Assembly: GCA_016785225.1 (NCBI GenBank)
Contig: JAFBJZ010000782.1
Coordinates: 1,240,001-1,304,000 of the forward strand
DNA: 64,000 nt
Source: Psettodes erumei
Taxonomy: Eukaryota; Chordata; Actinopteri; Pleuronectiformes; Psettodidae
Direction: 5' to 3'
The translations under genes were made by a program, and so were the position numbers. Shown here piece by piece: positions 12,671-25,411 of this stretch; positions within the stretch are counted from its first letter, which is position 1; the number at the start of each line of letters is the position of its first letter. Below the pieces are notes generated by a model, which worked only from the letters and a program-made list of their open reading frames with translations, was not told the DNA's origin and searched no databases.

Positions 12671-15600
12671 TGGATGCTGTGTTGTGCATGCTCTGAATTC
12701 AAATACACTCCATACCCAACAAACACAGTATATCTTTTTTATTATTATTTTCTACTATCGCTGTATGTCTACTCTTCCATGTTGTCTGTTGCTCTGCATT
12801 TTTAAATCATTTTAATTTGTAACAATTCTACTCTCATGCTGTTAATGTCTATTCAGGGACAGATATGTACCTTCTAGGCATATGCATTCCCTCAGACCAA
12901 AATAAATAAATAAAAAAAAACATTCAATCAGTATGAATGAATGAGCCACAATTTAATTTTCCCCAAGTCATTCTGCATTTGCCTTGAAAATTTTAAAGAA
13001 TAGTTGCTTTAAATCGGCCCTGAATTGGTTTGACATTAAAAATGGGGATTTTATAACTGTTTACCAAAACTAAATTAAAGCGGAAAAATGAAACTTCCTG
13101 CCTTGTTACTCGCCGTGTTGTGTTAACTTAACCGTTATCTGTAAATGGAACAACAAATGCTTCTATCTGGGTCATCCATTTACATACAGGCAAAAAAGAG
13201 AGGGGGGGGCAGGGAAAGATAACGGAAAATTATTCATTTGAAAGTCTGAGAGCAGAGAGAAGAACACCTCAAAAAGGAAGTGAATTTTAAGTATGGTGCA
13301 GGATACTTCAGAGAGATTGATAACGTTCCTCCTAACTAGGTCAGATGAAGAAACCCACAACATCTGACTGACCATAATGGTGGATATGATGAGATCATGT
13401 AGCTGATGGTTTCACACCTCAGTTTAATTAATATGGAAGCATTTAGTCTCAGGTTCAAATTAACAACCTCAGCTCGTTCATCCTTGTTTATACAATGTGA
13501 CACATGGCAAAAGATCCTTTTAAAATGTCTATTGTAGGTGACTTCTGCAGATCAGAGAAGCTAATGGACCAGATACTGTAAATCATTGACTTTTATTTAA
13601 AAGTTTGAATCTAAAGATTACCCCGAGGGTTGTTGAGCATACTTTGTAAAACTTACAAAAAACAAAGTGAATAATAGTTTAGCAGATTCCATGAAGTTTA
13701 TTGCCCTTGTGATGGTGTTCTTATTAAAACTTAATGGATTTGGCCAGCTGGGGCAAATCTCCAAGGCTTTTTTGTTTCTAAAGAATCTTTTTTTTTAGCT
13801 CACTGCTCTTTTCTGCCTTCCACCACCCTGCCTGAATCTCTCCATTCTGTGTTACTGTATGTCTGTTTTATCGTCTTTTTTGTGCATCCCTCTATGCAAG
13901 TGCACTGTCGTTTGTCCCCATATAATGTCTAAAAGGCAGCATTCCAAGTCCTATTGTGTAAAGCATCGGTGTGCATTGCTGAACTAATGGCTTTTAAGAT
14001 GTCAAAGGGAAATGTAGTGCACAGAAGAAGAAAACTCCTTGCCCTGTGTGGGTTTTCATCTAAAATTGGTTCCTGTGCACTGTGCACTCGGACAGCAGCC
14101 ATCTATTCTGCAAGAGACCTTTCTCCTCTCTCTCAAAGAATGGTTAACAGAAGCAAGAAGCAGTGACAATTCAAGTCGATGCATATTAAATCCACTAATG
14201 TTCACACAAAAGATGTTCCTGCATCGAGTTGACTGTGTTTTTACAGCGTGCATTTCTGCATTTTACACTTGGCTGTAGCACTCTCAGGTGTGTAAAGAGT
14301 AAGGTGTTCCTCATGAAAATGTGGCAGTGGGATTGCTCCGAACCCATTATTTTACCACTGGCTTGTAAAAACACTGTCTGACCTGGTCTCAGATGAGCAC
14401 ATCTGCTACACAGAACCAGTCCTCATCTTATACAATACTACTTTGATCTGGCAATCTTTTACCCAGCAAATGAAGGGCTGTGTGAGTTTTATCTGTGCTG
14501 CAATGCTCCCTCTGAAGGCTTCCTCTCAGGAAATGGAGGAGGAAGTGAGGGGTTGTGCACCGTCAGTTATCAGATATACAGTAGTTGCTCTGGGATATTA
14601 CTTGCTGATAGATTCTGAATAAGACATCTGCCAAAATGCTTGGAGAGTCACTTCTCGCATAGGTGCTTCAAGGGAGAGCAGACACTATTTGATTCCAAGA
14701 TTGGAAATGGTAGAAGTTGCAATTGTCCCTTCTTATCGGTGCGACATAGTGAAATTGCACATAGCCATGTTCACTCATACCCCCCTCCCATTTACCAAGC
14801 CATGTGGCTTAAGAGGATGTGTAACCAACAGAAGGTTACACTTGCACCGACACATCTGACAGGTGCTAAAATGAGACATAAGGGCCTGCAAGACCCAGAC
14901 ATGGAGAGCAAGGGAGCTGAGAAGCTGCTGATTCTGAGAGAAAAGACAGAATTGCTGCTGTCTGAGGCCACAACCCCAACAGCGTCACTATGTACCATTC
15001 ATCTTCATCGATGTGACAGTCCTTAATTATTTCCAGGGGAAGCTAAATGATTTGTATTTCAGTCGATGAGCTACGGGCCTTTTCTTCATCTAGTGTTAAT
15101 GATGATAACTAAGTGCCTCTCATGCTTTATCTGCATATGAATTCTGTTAACCATATTTTCAGACCCAGCATATTCTCACTGATAGCTATACGATTTTTAG
15201 GTATCTTTCTGAATATCATTATCATTAGAGTGTAAGGTAACTTTATTGCTACTAATGCTATTGCCAGATCACATGGTCCAGTGGCTTTACTGTTTTTGTT
15301 TGTGTACAACATGCTAATGAAATTCTTTTTGAAAAATCAACCTGCAGGCTTCGAAGCCCTGCTTCACCCTCCATTTTGTGCTCTTTTGTTTTGCTTGTTT
15401 GTCTTGTACATTGGTGAAATCTTTCCTGAAGCCCTTTTTTTCCTCCCCCACTCTCTTCTCCTATTTCCCAAGACATTGCCGCTGTAAATAGATTTACCTT
15501 TCCCCATAGCAAAGTCCCCTCTGCATATGTTATCCTTCCCTGATCAAGCCTTTCATCTCTGACTATTTGACTCTTTCCTCTTAACTTGGGAGCAAACCAA

Positions 15601-16100
15601 GGGGACACATTGATTTCAGGTGACACGTTAATAACAGAGCCCCTGTAGCATTTCAATGTTGCCATTAAGTTTGGTTCCATTTATATTTCAAAACCATTAT
15701 GTGGTGAAGCATGCCATGTGGTTTTGTCTGTCGAGTCAAGTACTTCCCTCTATTTCATTAAAGAGCAGCATAAACAAATCCAGGAATATGTTGACATGCC
15801 AAACATGTATGCATAAAATGACAATGTAGGAAAACAGTGAATGTGTATTAGCACATGCCGGCATTATTTGTGTCTCACTAAGCTGACAGTGTTACCTTTC
15901 TATTCATAACATTTAAATCTTCCTGCCATATGACAGGGAACAATGTAGGAGTGGCTTCCAAAATCCCCAGTAATCCATCTTCTTAGTGATTACCGCAAGA
16001 ACTGGCTGTTAACTGCTTGTGACAGCCAACATGAAACACTGAGACAGATGTCATAAGTTATTGTCGTTGGCAGTCAAGAGGCATTATGCAATTTTAATGA
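12670..16100. other. Non-coding DNA, nothing recognisable
   Basis: It contains short homopolymers and a G-rich run near 13202-13208. Frames at 13954-14278 and 14640-15026 have no recognisable domain and lack good splice signals. Confidence 0.55.
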
Positions 16101-16179
16101 TGACTTACATCAAGCTTCACAAAGCCTCGTCGACTCTAAACAAGGATGCTGTGTTGCTCCCGGTGCAATGTCTCTCCAG

Positions 16180-16329
16180 CCCAAATGTACCATCACCACG
16201 TCCGTGAGCTGCAACCAGAAGAGCATCGCTCCCAAAAGACTTACTGGAGCATGGCCTCGAGCCACCTTGAACTATACCACTGCTCCTCAAATAACTCAAA
16301 TGGAGGTCATTCCGCAGAGTGAAGTTACT
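16180..16329 (+). other. Exon-like island, 150 nt, phase 0 (unconfirmed)
   Basis: An acceptor-like tgtctctccag ends at 16179 and a donor-like ACT|GTAAGC begins at 16330. The 150 bases between are open in phase 0 (50 codons, starting PKCTITTSVSCNQ) and are richer in GC and CpG than the surroundings. The opposite strand is also open for 167 codons, which weakens the case. The polypyrimidine tract is short. I do not recognise the peptide. Alternatives are a chance frame in a GC-richer conserved non-coding block or an old pseudogene fragment. Confidence 0.2.
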
Positions 16330-16909
16330 GTAAGCACAATTGATGTACTTAGTCTGTGGCGATGGCCCAGGGAGTCCAAGAGCATAAAAGAGGCCTGGGA
16401 TGTTATATTTCAATCTCTCCCTCTTCCTCCTCACTCTGTCATCCGTGCACACATGCACAACATGCTGTCTTTCTCCATTTCTCTCTTCTGGGGTTTGATT
16501 CTTAAAACAAATCACAGTGATAGTGGCAGTACTCCACAGACTGCAACACCTAGTTGCATCCCTCAGCTCATTAGCTTTCAGACAAGTTCCCGTTTCAGCT
16601 TCAATCTCACCTGCCATCATGCCCTGGATTCTTGCTCACTGCTTATTTTTGACCCCATTTATCCTGCATTTAAATCTTTCTCTGTCGGACTAGCATGTCC
16701 AACTGTCTCAAAATACCCTCAGTTATCACCACCCTGTTACGTGCAGCATCACAAAAGCCTATCCATCTACAAATGTTTCCTTTTTTGTTATGCATGATTA
16801 CCGACTGGAGACATAATCCACTAACCAAGTCATCAGCCTGCAAATAGCCACTCAGATGAAGAGGCAAAAACAAGGTAGGTGATGGGGTTGGGGTCAGGAG
16901 GAGATGACA

Positions 16910-16914
<5 letters not shown>

Positions 16915-16940
<26 letters not shown>

Positions 16941-16952
16941 GGGGGGGGGGGG
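16915..16952. repeat. Compound microsatellite (TG)13 followed by G12
   Basis: Thirteen TG units run directly into a 12-base G homopolymer. Seen directly. Confidence 0.95.
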
Positions 16953-17721
16953 CTTCTCCTTGAGGAGGATAGGGCTTCTGAATGTAGTGGAAAAAAATGG
17001 AATTTGCCAAAGACCACCAAAGTGTGATGTGCCGCTGTAATGAATGGGAATAGCAAATGAGGGACTGGCATATACAAACACAGGCTGTCTGAATAATTCC
17101 ATTAGAAAACAGTCAATGTTCATTTGGGCCGTAATTAGGCCCCCTCTCCCAGAGACATCCAGGCCTGATTGATAGTCAAATTGCAGGAGATTGTGTTTAC
17201 TTTTTCATCCTATCTAGTTAGGAATTCTCCCTACGTCTCATGTCTCATGTTCTCTCTTTCATCCCTCCCCCAACCCCCGATCCATCTCATGAATAAACCA
17301 ACAGAATGGCTGGAGGTTGATTCTTGGAAACAGGAAACACAGTTATTGTAAACTCTAGGTATACCTCTCTGAGGGGAGGGTGGGGGCAATGACAGATGGT
17401 TTCATCACAACGGGTGCTTGCATGGACATTGTCTTTACACATGCTTTCAAACCACCATTATAAATGCCTGTCATTGCTCACAAAAGTGGCTCACTTGCTC
17501 TGTTCCAAACATTTAAATATTCCAAATCTTCCTGGTGTGAGGCATTTTAAAACAAAATCCCCAAAGTATTTTAGTTATCTCTTTCAGTTATGCTTTAGTA
17601 AAAAATATCAGCTTTTTCATGGTTCATGGTAGAATATTTTATCTGCGACAGAATAGGTATGGCATCATAGTGTTGTCATGATCCTGCACATGGTGTTTGC
17701 TGTGTTGTGGTGTTTTACAAA

Positions 17722-17730
17722 GGGGGGGGG
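17722..17730. repeat. G9 homopolymer
   Basis: Nine consecutive G in AT-rich surroundings. Confidence 0.9.
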
Positions 17731-18561
17731 TGTTACTTTTAGTGCAGTGTTTTATGCAGTTATCATATCACACATTGTTGATAGTATAATTTTGTATTTA
17801 CTTATTGATGGCACATAGTTGGTCATATTGTGTTTACTGCTATGTTGAATGGTATGTGCTGTTAACACTTTTGCACTTTTGTTAGTGCCTTTCTCAACTA
17901 GAAGTTGACCTCAAGTGGATTTTTAAAGGACAAAACAATAATAATACTTTGGAGCGGGAAAAAGCCAATAGCTCCTCCCCCCAGCCCATTCACCACTGCC
18001 GGAAATGAACAAATTTGACCTTATTAGAAACTCCATTACTGTAGAAGTATTTAGCATTTAAGTCAAAGCAATAAGTCCTACATTATGTAAAAAATCTGGG
18101 TCACTGAGCATCAAACTCCTAAATTCCTAAATAAATATATAAATCTGGAGCTCAACATCAATCTAAACTTTTTGCTCAAATTTTTTGAGCTATTACTTTC
18201 ACTCCAAGTCAGTAGTTCCAGGAGGAACAGGCTAGTGAAGCCTGTAATGTAATAAAACAGTAACAAATGTCAAATAATTCAATGCAGTAAAAAGCTAAAC
18301 AATATAGCAAGTGGATTAAAACATATATTTAAAATATATCTATTATCTATATTTGTATTTATTTTTATATAAATTTACCTGTAATGGATTTTCTTCAGTT
18401 ACACTCAGTAAACTGAAATCAAGTGGTTGTAATAAACTGATATTTGCCCATTTAAAAAAAAAACAAAAAACATTGCTTGGGTGTTCTTAAAATCCATCCA
18501 TTTTAGCGTTAGGGTTAAAAGAGTGAAAGGTGTAACTTTTTAACTCTGCTTCCCTTTTCAG

Positions 18562-18676
18562 CGATCCCAAGTGTTTATCCATCATGCAAGAGAAAAGGGC
18601 CTTGAAAATAAAACGGATAGTACAGCATCCCATACTTTTCTACGACTCCAGCATTCCACTAACAAATGGCCTTTTC
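18562..18676 (+). other. Exon-like island, 115 nt (unconfirmed)
   Basis: A T/C-rich tract and cttttcag end at 18561, and a strong donor TTTTC|GTAAGT begins at 18677. Two of the three frames are open across the 115 bases: one begins RSQVFIHHAREKG, the other DPKCLSIMQEKRA. The length is not a multiple of three. No domain is recognised. It could be a real small exon, a cryptic exon, or chance. Confidence 0.22.
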
Positions 18677-18769
18677 GTAAGTGCCCACAACAGCAGTTTT
18701 GTTGTCTTTATTGTTTGCTCATGATGGTGCACTGATGAAAAAGGAAGCCTGCATGATCCAGGCGCACTC

Positions 18770-18900
18770 ACCGTGGCAACCATGTGTGCTATCGCAGTGT
18801 GCTGGCAGCGCCTGCAGTAATGACTTAATATCGGTCCTCCCACGGCAGAGCAGATGAGAGCACAGGTGTGCAGATTGTCCCCTGTCACATGGCACTGCAG
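18770..18900 (-). other. Minus-strand exon-like, CpG-rich island (unconfirmed)
   Basis: On the minus strand a donor GCCACG|GTGAGT begins just left of 18770, and the sequence upstream is open with several cysteines and histidines (for example CRRCQHTAIAH). A weak acceptor ctgcag lies near 18897-18902. The block has more CpG than its surroundings. There is no clear zinc-binding pattern and I do not recognise the peptide. A conserved non-coding element is equally possible. Confidence 0.18.
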
Positions 18901-18929
18901 GGCCCACACACGCCATTCTCCATTAGTTA

Positions 18930-21900
18930 ACCCACCATCAGGCCATTAATATACTGTATACACTGATATTAACATATATACACAGTACCATATTTATGTG
19001 TTTACTTAGTATTCATTCCACTCCTGTAGTAGCATCTTCTGTCTGTTTTTCAAGGCGTGGAAGTCAAAATCCAACCATCAGGAAAAGGCTATAGCTTTAT
19101 TTATCTTTTCCTCTTGCCTAGTTTCATTCCCCCTCCTTCTGTCTCCATCTTTCTCCTCTCCGTCTCGCTCTCTCACACGCCCACGCTCTTACATGTGCCT
19201 ACATAACCACATTGTCTTGCACAAACACGGCAGGGGAGAGGAGAGGGGAATTGTGACAACTAGTGAAGGCAATGTGCTTTGGCTTGAATCTCATTCGAAG
19301 CCCGCCCCAGCTGCCCCGAACAAGGCAGACGGACCCAGCTGCTATCACGACTGTGCATGCACGGCTCTGTCAACAGGTCAGGGTGCTCTGCTGCCTGATC
19401 TTTGTTCATCCTCACAAACTGCAGCAGCTTTTGTGCTTTAAGACCAGGCTAAATTTAATATCATTTCTTTTCTGCTCTGTACTAATCTGCTCAGCCTGAA
19501 ACCAAATTCAACAAATCTAGTTAATTTTTGTGATTAGCTTCAAATAGAAATGAGAAAAAAACTTCTTAGAAAAATCGAGTACTCACAAATGGCCATATAC
19601 AGCATACGCTAGATAAACAAGGCCACATTATTAAACTCAAATTTATTTTGTACAGGTTTTAAGGCATCATTCCAGTGTATTACTTGGGGTTGATTTTAGC
19701 GATTTTGGACATCATGTCTTTCACATTGGGCTAAGCACAGTGTTACCAGGTCTCAGCAAAAATACACAGACAAATCTATCATAATAAGATTTTTGTTTTA
19801 ATAAACAAGGATTATCTTTGCAAGCAATTGAAGCAATTTATTTAACACAGTTGGCACACTGCAGGTGAGAGAAGTGAAGTTAAAGTGACAAGGCAGAGGC
19901 ATAGACTTCTCCAAAGTATATTTGGAGTAAGTCAATTATCTGTCATAGAGGTTAAAATAAACCAGCAAAGCCAAAAAAAAAAAGCTAATCTGACTGGAAG
20001 CAGCTACAGTATGTTGGTTTCAGCTGATTGTTTGAGGAAAACACATTAAGGCAGTTTGACTCACTGATGGACACCAAAGCACTTGAAACAAAAACTGACT
20101 CTTGCAGTGTGCTTCTGGCTTCATAACGGGAAAAATAAGATGCGCTATAGTGGAAATCCAAAGGAGAACATTTTTGTAGGACCAAAAAAAATTCGAAGAT
20201 TAAATTAATAATTATAACTGAATTAAGCCATTAAAACATATGTTTTCTTTTTTACAGAAGACATTATGAGAGGGTTACAAAAAGTTGTCTCTAAGTGTGA
20301 AGTTTCATTAAAAATAAACAAAGTTTTAACATAACCCACAGCAATAAAACAATGAGTTTATGGTAGTAGTTAATATGCACACCACATAACAATGTTATTA
20401 TATCCCAAATGTAACTGGTGCATGGTGGCCAACTATGACATACTATTCAGGAACAATGTCTGTCTTTGATCTTCTTTTAACATAGTAATTAAAGAGATTT
20501 GTGCCAGGCTATTGATTGTTTAGTGTGTGTTTGAAGTAATTTGCACCGCCAAGATTATTTTCTGAGTTGCAACTTTAGCCCATCTCAAGCAGTGACTCAG
20601 CAAGGCAGCTGAATATTTTCAAAGCAGTGGATCCACAGCTCTGAGCATTGTACCTGCCATCGTTACAGTGACAACAGGCTTGGCCTATTAAAACAAGAAA
20701 AGAAAATAACCATAGTTTTATTTTAGATGTTGGTGATGACATATAGCCTTAAAACTTACCAAGCAGGGTTTTGTTTGCCTTAACCTCACACAATCTTGAT
20801 TGTTCCATATTTTTTGAACAATTGTTCATTGTTACCATGATAACAAATATCCAGTATGCCACTGCTCGTATTTATTAATGTAACCATGGCCACAAAGGAC
20901 CCTGGTCACTGCTGAGTTATTATTTATGGAGACGATTCTATGAGTTGTATCAGAGGTTGGGGACAAATGATGTGCAGTATATGGGCATGTACATTGGAGG
21001 ACTGACTGCTGCTGTCGCCTTGATATGGTTCTATCCCTGTATGCATTGGGCAGGAATATGCATAAGCTTGTACTTAACCTACAAACAAAAAACAAGGACA
21101 TTTCTGAATGAAGTTCTGTTGTTTAACCTTTATTGATTCAGGGTAATTTCACTCTGTATCAACCAGGAATACTTAGATAACATTCACACAGTTGCACACA
21201 TTTACACCTGGAAGCTATCAAGTATAACCACAGTCTGACCTGGTGACATGGCAACGTTGCAGCTGAGCAGCTCCACTGGTGCAGCCCATTGCCAGTCTGG
21301 TTGTTCATATTTCCCAACCAGATTCATTATAATGTTTGAGTTACCTATGCCACAATATGTGATGTATAATTTGCAAAACTCATACAGACAAAAATGTTTA
21401 AGCATCTACTGCTTAATAGATCATAGTACTACCACATGAATATAAAAGCATAAGCAATATAATGAAAGAATGACACATTATCCAGTTGGTTGCATTGAAG
21501 TAACAAATATCCTCTTCCATTCATTATTTATTACCATTTTCTATATGTAGCTGGAGTGTATAAGTCATCCTTTCTATTCAGCAAAGATTGTGTGAGCCAT
21601 CATTAAATGATAAATATCTTTAAAGAGCTCTGAAAACATACCTATCCCTCTCATATAAAATATACAAAATATAGAAAAAGGAATGTGGAAACCAGTTCTA
21701 ACCCAATATCTTTGCAATTAAACATACTTCCAGAGAAGCTTGGCTATATCGACGAGGCCAGTGGGTATTTGGTCATGGTTCAGTGCCAATCCATATTGCA
21801 TCCAGTAAGGGTACTGGGACCAAGTTAATTTGAGATTTGTCTTACACATAGCTCCACATATATCCAGGGAGTGGGAGAGGGTAAACTGAGTTTACCCCAA

Positions 21901-24900
21901 CTGTTTCATTTATCTTCAACTACTATGCGTCAACTATGCTATTTTGAAGGAAATGTCACAGCACCCCTCATTTAATAATATGATTACATTTTGTTAATGA
22001 AAGCATTGTGCAAGTTGCAAAATGCTGAGAATCAACTAGCTCAACTTTCCCCGTATTTAATTAAGGTTTAGGTGCTTGGTCTAATAATTCTCAACAAATT
22101 CCAATCCAAGCTGATTTCTGTATTAGTAATCAACATACCCACATAAATGTATTGTTTCCGATGGTTGAAATTTTTGAAATGCTTTAAATTAAACTGCAGC
22201 AAAGGTCTAAGCATTGTGATATTGTTAAAGTCAAAACTGGAAGGTATGACTTTCCTGCCAACAGTCAGTTTCTTTTAAGGATAAGTACAAGGCAGCAGAT
22301 CCCAAGCACTCATTATGTATGAGTCATGTGAGTCATTGTGGAAGGTGCAGAAGGTGTATTGTATCTATGGTTGAAAACTTGTTTTAAATTTCTGTCTGAG
22401 CTTTTGTCTCTGTTGTTGTCTTTGTTGCTGTGTTTTATTTATTTATTTTTAAAGGTACATTTTTGCAGGGTGTAATAAGACTGACTCAGATGACACACTT
22501 GCCTTATCAGACTAATTACTCTTTCTCACAACTATGCTTTATAATGATTTGTAAAAACCCATGGGACATCAAAGAAAAGCATTGTCTGCTCATCCCTATA
22601 TCTCCTGTCTCTTTAACATCCCTTCTTCTAAAAACACTGGTCTGGCTTAATTGACTCGGCCCCATCCAGAGTAGCTCTTCCATATTACTGAAACCTAAGC
22701 TGCTTGTGAGTGTCATGAGGCAAGCCAGCAGGACCCTGGGGAGAAAATATTCTTTGACGGCTCCTCTCCCCTGAGCCCTTATTGTTCTTCCAGCATCACC
22801 ATCGGCTGAGAATGGAACATTTGGATGATTAAAGGGATTTGTTGGCGCACTGTGTCATGTTTCCATAATCTCCCAGATGATGGATTAGGGGTCTGCCCTG
22901 TCGTACTCCCCTAATCTGGCCCCAGTGACGTCTGTGTGTGAGTCCCAGATGCCTTGACACCCACGTCGCCTTCTGAGAGGCTTCTACTGCCCTGGAGGAG
23001 CAGCAGCTTCAATTCGACAGATTCCTGAATACAATAGCAGCTTTGAGGCAGAGAATGCCTGGCACTTATCTCTCTGCCTTCCTAAACATATATATGCCAT
23101 AATAGAGTGAATGTTAACTTTTCCCATTTTTTCTCTTATACTCAATCTATGTATCACTATTCTTAGATTGGGAAAAAGGGGGTGGTAATAAACCATTCAA
23201 CCATTCACTATATTTTTAAACCCATGGGAGTGTCACACTTGCCAACTGTCATAATACACATTCTTACCTGACATCAGTGATTTGGCTGCATTGGCTCACG
23301 GGATTTTGAATATGATAAAGAAGACTGAAACTGAAATTAATAAGGTGAAATGGAGAGATGTGATTCTTGGCCTTTGTCTTCTAAGTGGCTGTCATCACTT
23401 TTTGACAGGCTTCATGAGGAGAAGGAAAGGAAAAGAGGAAGAGGGAGAGAGAAGTTGAAAAAGGACAAAGGGGATGAGGCAAGAGAATAGCTATCCACCA
23501 CTGCCGCCCCTAACAATAGCCCTGTCATTTCTCTCCAAAGAGCAGATGCCCAGGTTCCTGGTGGCATCTCCAGAGAGAATGTCAAGGGAGAAATAAATCT
23601 CCCAGCCAATTTATGTGAGGAAGGTGAACTTTTTACTAGCTTTCCATGATAAAGGCAAGAAGGGAAATCACTGACAGCTCTGAGTGGAGATTTTCTTTCT
23701 TCCTTCTTGGTTGACATGGCATTTTTATTCATTGGACCTCCAGAATGCACTCTTGTGCAACGTGGGGGTGAGAGAGAGTCAAAAAATAGTCCATGTGAAA
23801 CTCCCCCAAGAGTAGAATGGTTAAAAAATGGAGGTGGGTTTTTTTTCCAAGAGAGCTCGAAAGCCCTGCTGATCAGTTCCTTTCTTTTTTTGATGCAAGA
23901 TCCCATTAGAGGAAAGCTGTAAATACTCATGCAAGTGGCTGAAAAAGCACATTGCATTACCTTTTTGCTGAACAAACATGTGACCCCCACACAGCTCTTT
24001 TTTTCATTACACACATCCGCAGTACATGTAATGTGGCATTTACCTGGAGGAAGGAAAGTAACAAGAAAATCCGATGGCAAACTGCAGCACATAAAACTAG
24101 CTGTAATGGTGTATTTTTGTTGCTCTGTTATTTTTTTCTATATAAACCCTTCATCTTACCCAGTGTGACTCAGTGTGAAGCTGGCAGGTATTAACATGAA
24201 GCCAGTTGGTTTCCGGCAGTAAAATACATACTTATTGCAGATGCAGGTCTGCCTAACTGCCTAATTCCTATCTGCACTCTAAAGCTACACCGTGAAAACC
24301 ACACAAAGGAAAATTGCTTGACATTCAGCACACATGCCACATATTGATGTATCATTTCATGCCAATCAAATGAGTTAACACCCTTGAAAAGAAGGGAGGA
24401 GGGAACCAAGATGCCTGCACATGGATTTGTACAGGATAAAAAAGCCAAAGAAAAGGTTGCATGAATCTGATATTAATTCACAGTGCCACTTCAGAAATGC
24501 CATGCAGTGCAGAATGTTGTTAATGTTAAACAGCCCTGTAAAGAATAGGTATAGGTGTGTCTGCAGATTATTAAAAATAATTATGGGGATATGTAAAATA
24601 AATACTGTTAATTCTTTAATTAAAAAATTCAGGGATAGACACCTTTTTTGTGAAAGGGTGTACCTGTTACATTGTGATTGAAGGGCTGCTGTTGATTGAA
24701 AGCAGGAATCAAAATTTAGTTTGTCCATGCTGGAGAGGCAGTCTGAATTAGATCCAAACCTGCTGATGCAACAGATCAACCAGCCTGTTGACAGATTACA
24801 ACAGGAAGCTGTGCTGGATATAGGAAGCCACCCGGAAAATTTATGTTGCCTGCAATGTTATAAAAAGTGTGGGGTGTAATAAGACAGTCATGCAATAATA

Positions 24901-25060
24901 ATAACAATATGCCTGTGTTGTGTATATCAACAAACAGTTGTCAGTGAAAACTTTCCTCATTACGCCCAATAGCTTTGTGCACATTGCAGTAGATACACTA
25001 ATTACACTAGTGTTCTGTTTTTTGTTGTTGTTTGATAATTAGTTTTGTGAGTCTGCATGC
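18930..25060. other. Non-coding DNA, largely AT-rich
   Basis: I see no supported exon. A 226-codon minus-strand frame at 23412-24092 is the longest in the window, but it overlaps a GA/CT-rich tract and translates to a serine/leucine/phenylalanine-rich tail without any domain. Confidence 0.55.
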
Positions 25061-25074
25061 ACATTCGTGCCAGC

Positions 25075-25267
25075 CGCTCTGTGCGGCTATAGTTAGGCGC
25101 AGCAGGTCTTTGAACTAAATGCTAATGTGGGAATGCTAACATGCTGATGTTGAGCAGGTGTAACGTTTGCCCCTGTTACATCTTAGTTAAGCATGTTAGC
25201 GTGCTAACATTTCCCAATTGGTTCTTAACACAAAGTACAGCTGAGATTGACAGGACTGTCATTGTCG
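25075..25267 (+). repeat. Degraded percomorph interspersed repeat (GCTAAC-rich element)
   Basis: The words aactaaatgctaa, atgctaacatgctgatg, catgttagcgtgctaacat and aacacaaagtacagctgag, in this order, match my memory of a very common interspersed repeat of percomorph fish, probably a non-autonomous DNA transposon. This copy differs at many positions, so it is old. It contains a small inverted repeat (atgttagc/gctaacat, 25192-25210). No coding sequence is expected. The family name is not given because I cannot verify it. Confidence 0.65.
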
Positions 25268-25375
25268 TCCACAGAGACATGCTGTGAACAAAGAGTGAAA
25301 AAGAAGGGATTTAGTATAGTCCCTCAACTGGTGTACCACTCACTGTTGAAAAAAAATAAAATAAAGAGACTGTAG

Positions 25376-25376
<1 letters not shown>

Positions 25377-25408
<32 letters not shown>
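25377..25408. repeat. (TG)16 microsatellite
   Basis: Sixteen uninterrupted TG units, the longest pure dinucleotide run in the window. Confidence 0.95.

Positions 25409-25411
<3 letters not shown>

Noticed and set aside
14640..15026. 128-codon plus-strand frame
   Set aside because: No domain, no strong start context and no splice signals.
23412..24092. 226-codon minus-strand open frame, the longest in the window
   Set aside because: It covers a GA/CT-rich tract, ends in low-complexity S/L/F sequence, shows no domain and no coding-like codon bias, and lacks promoter or splice signals.
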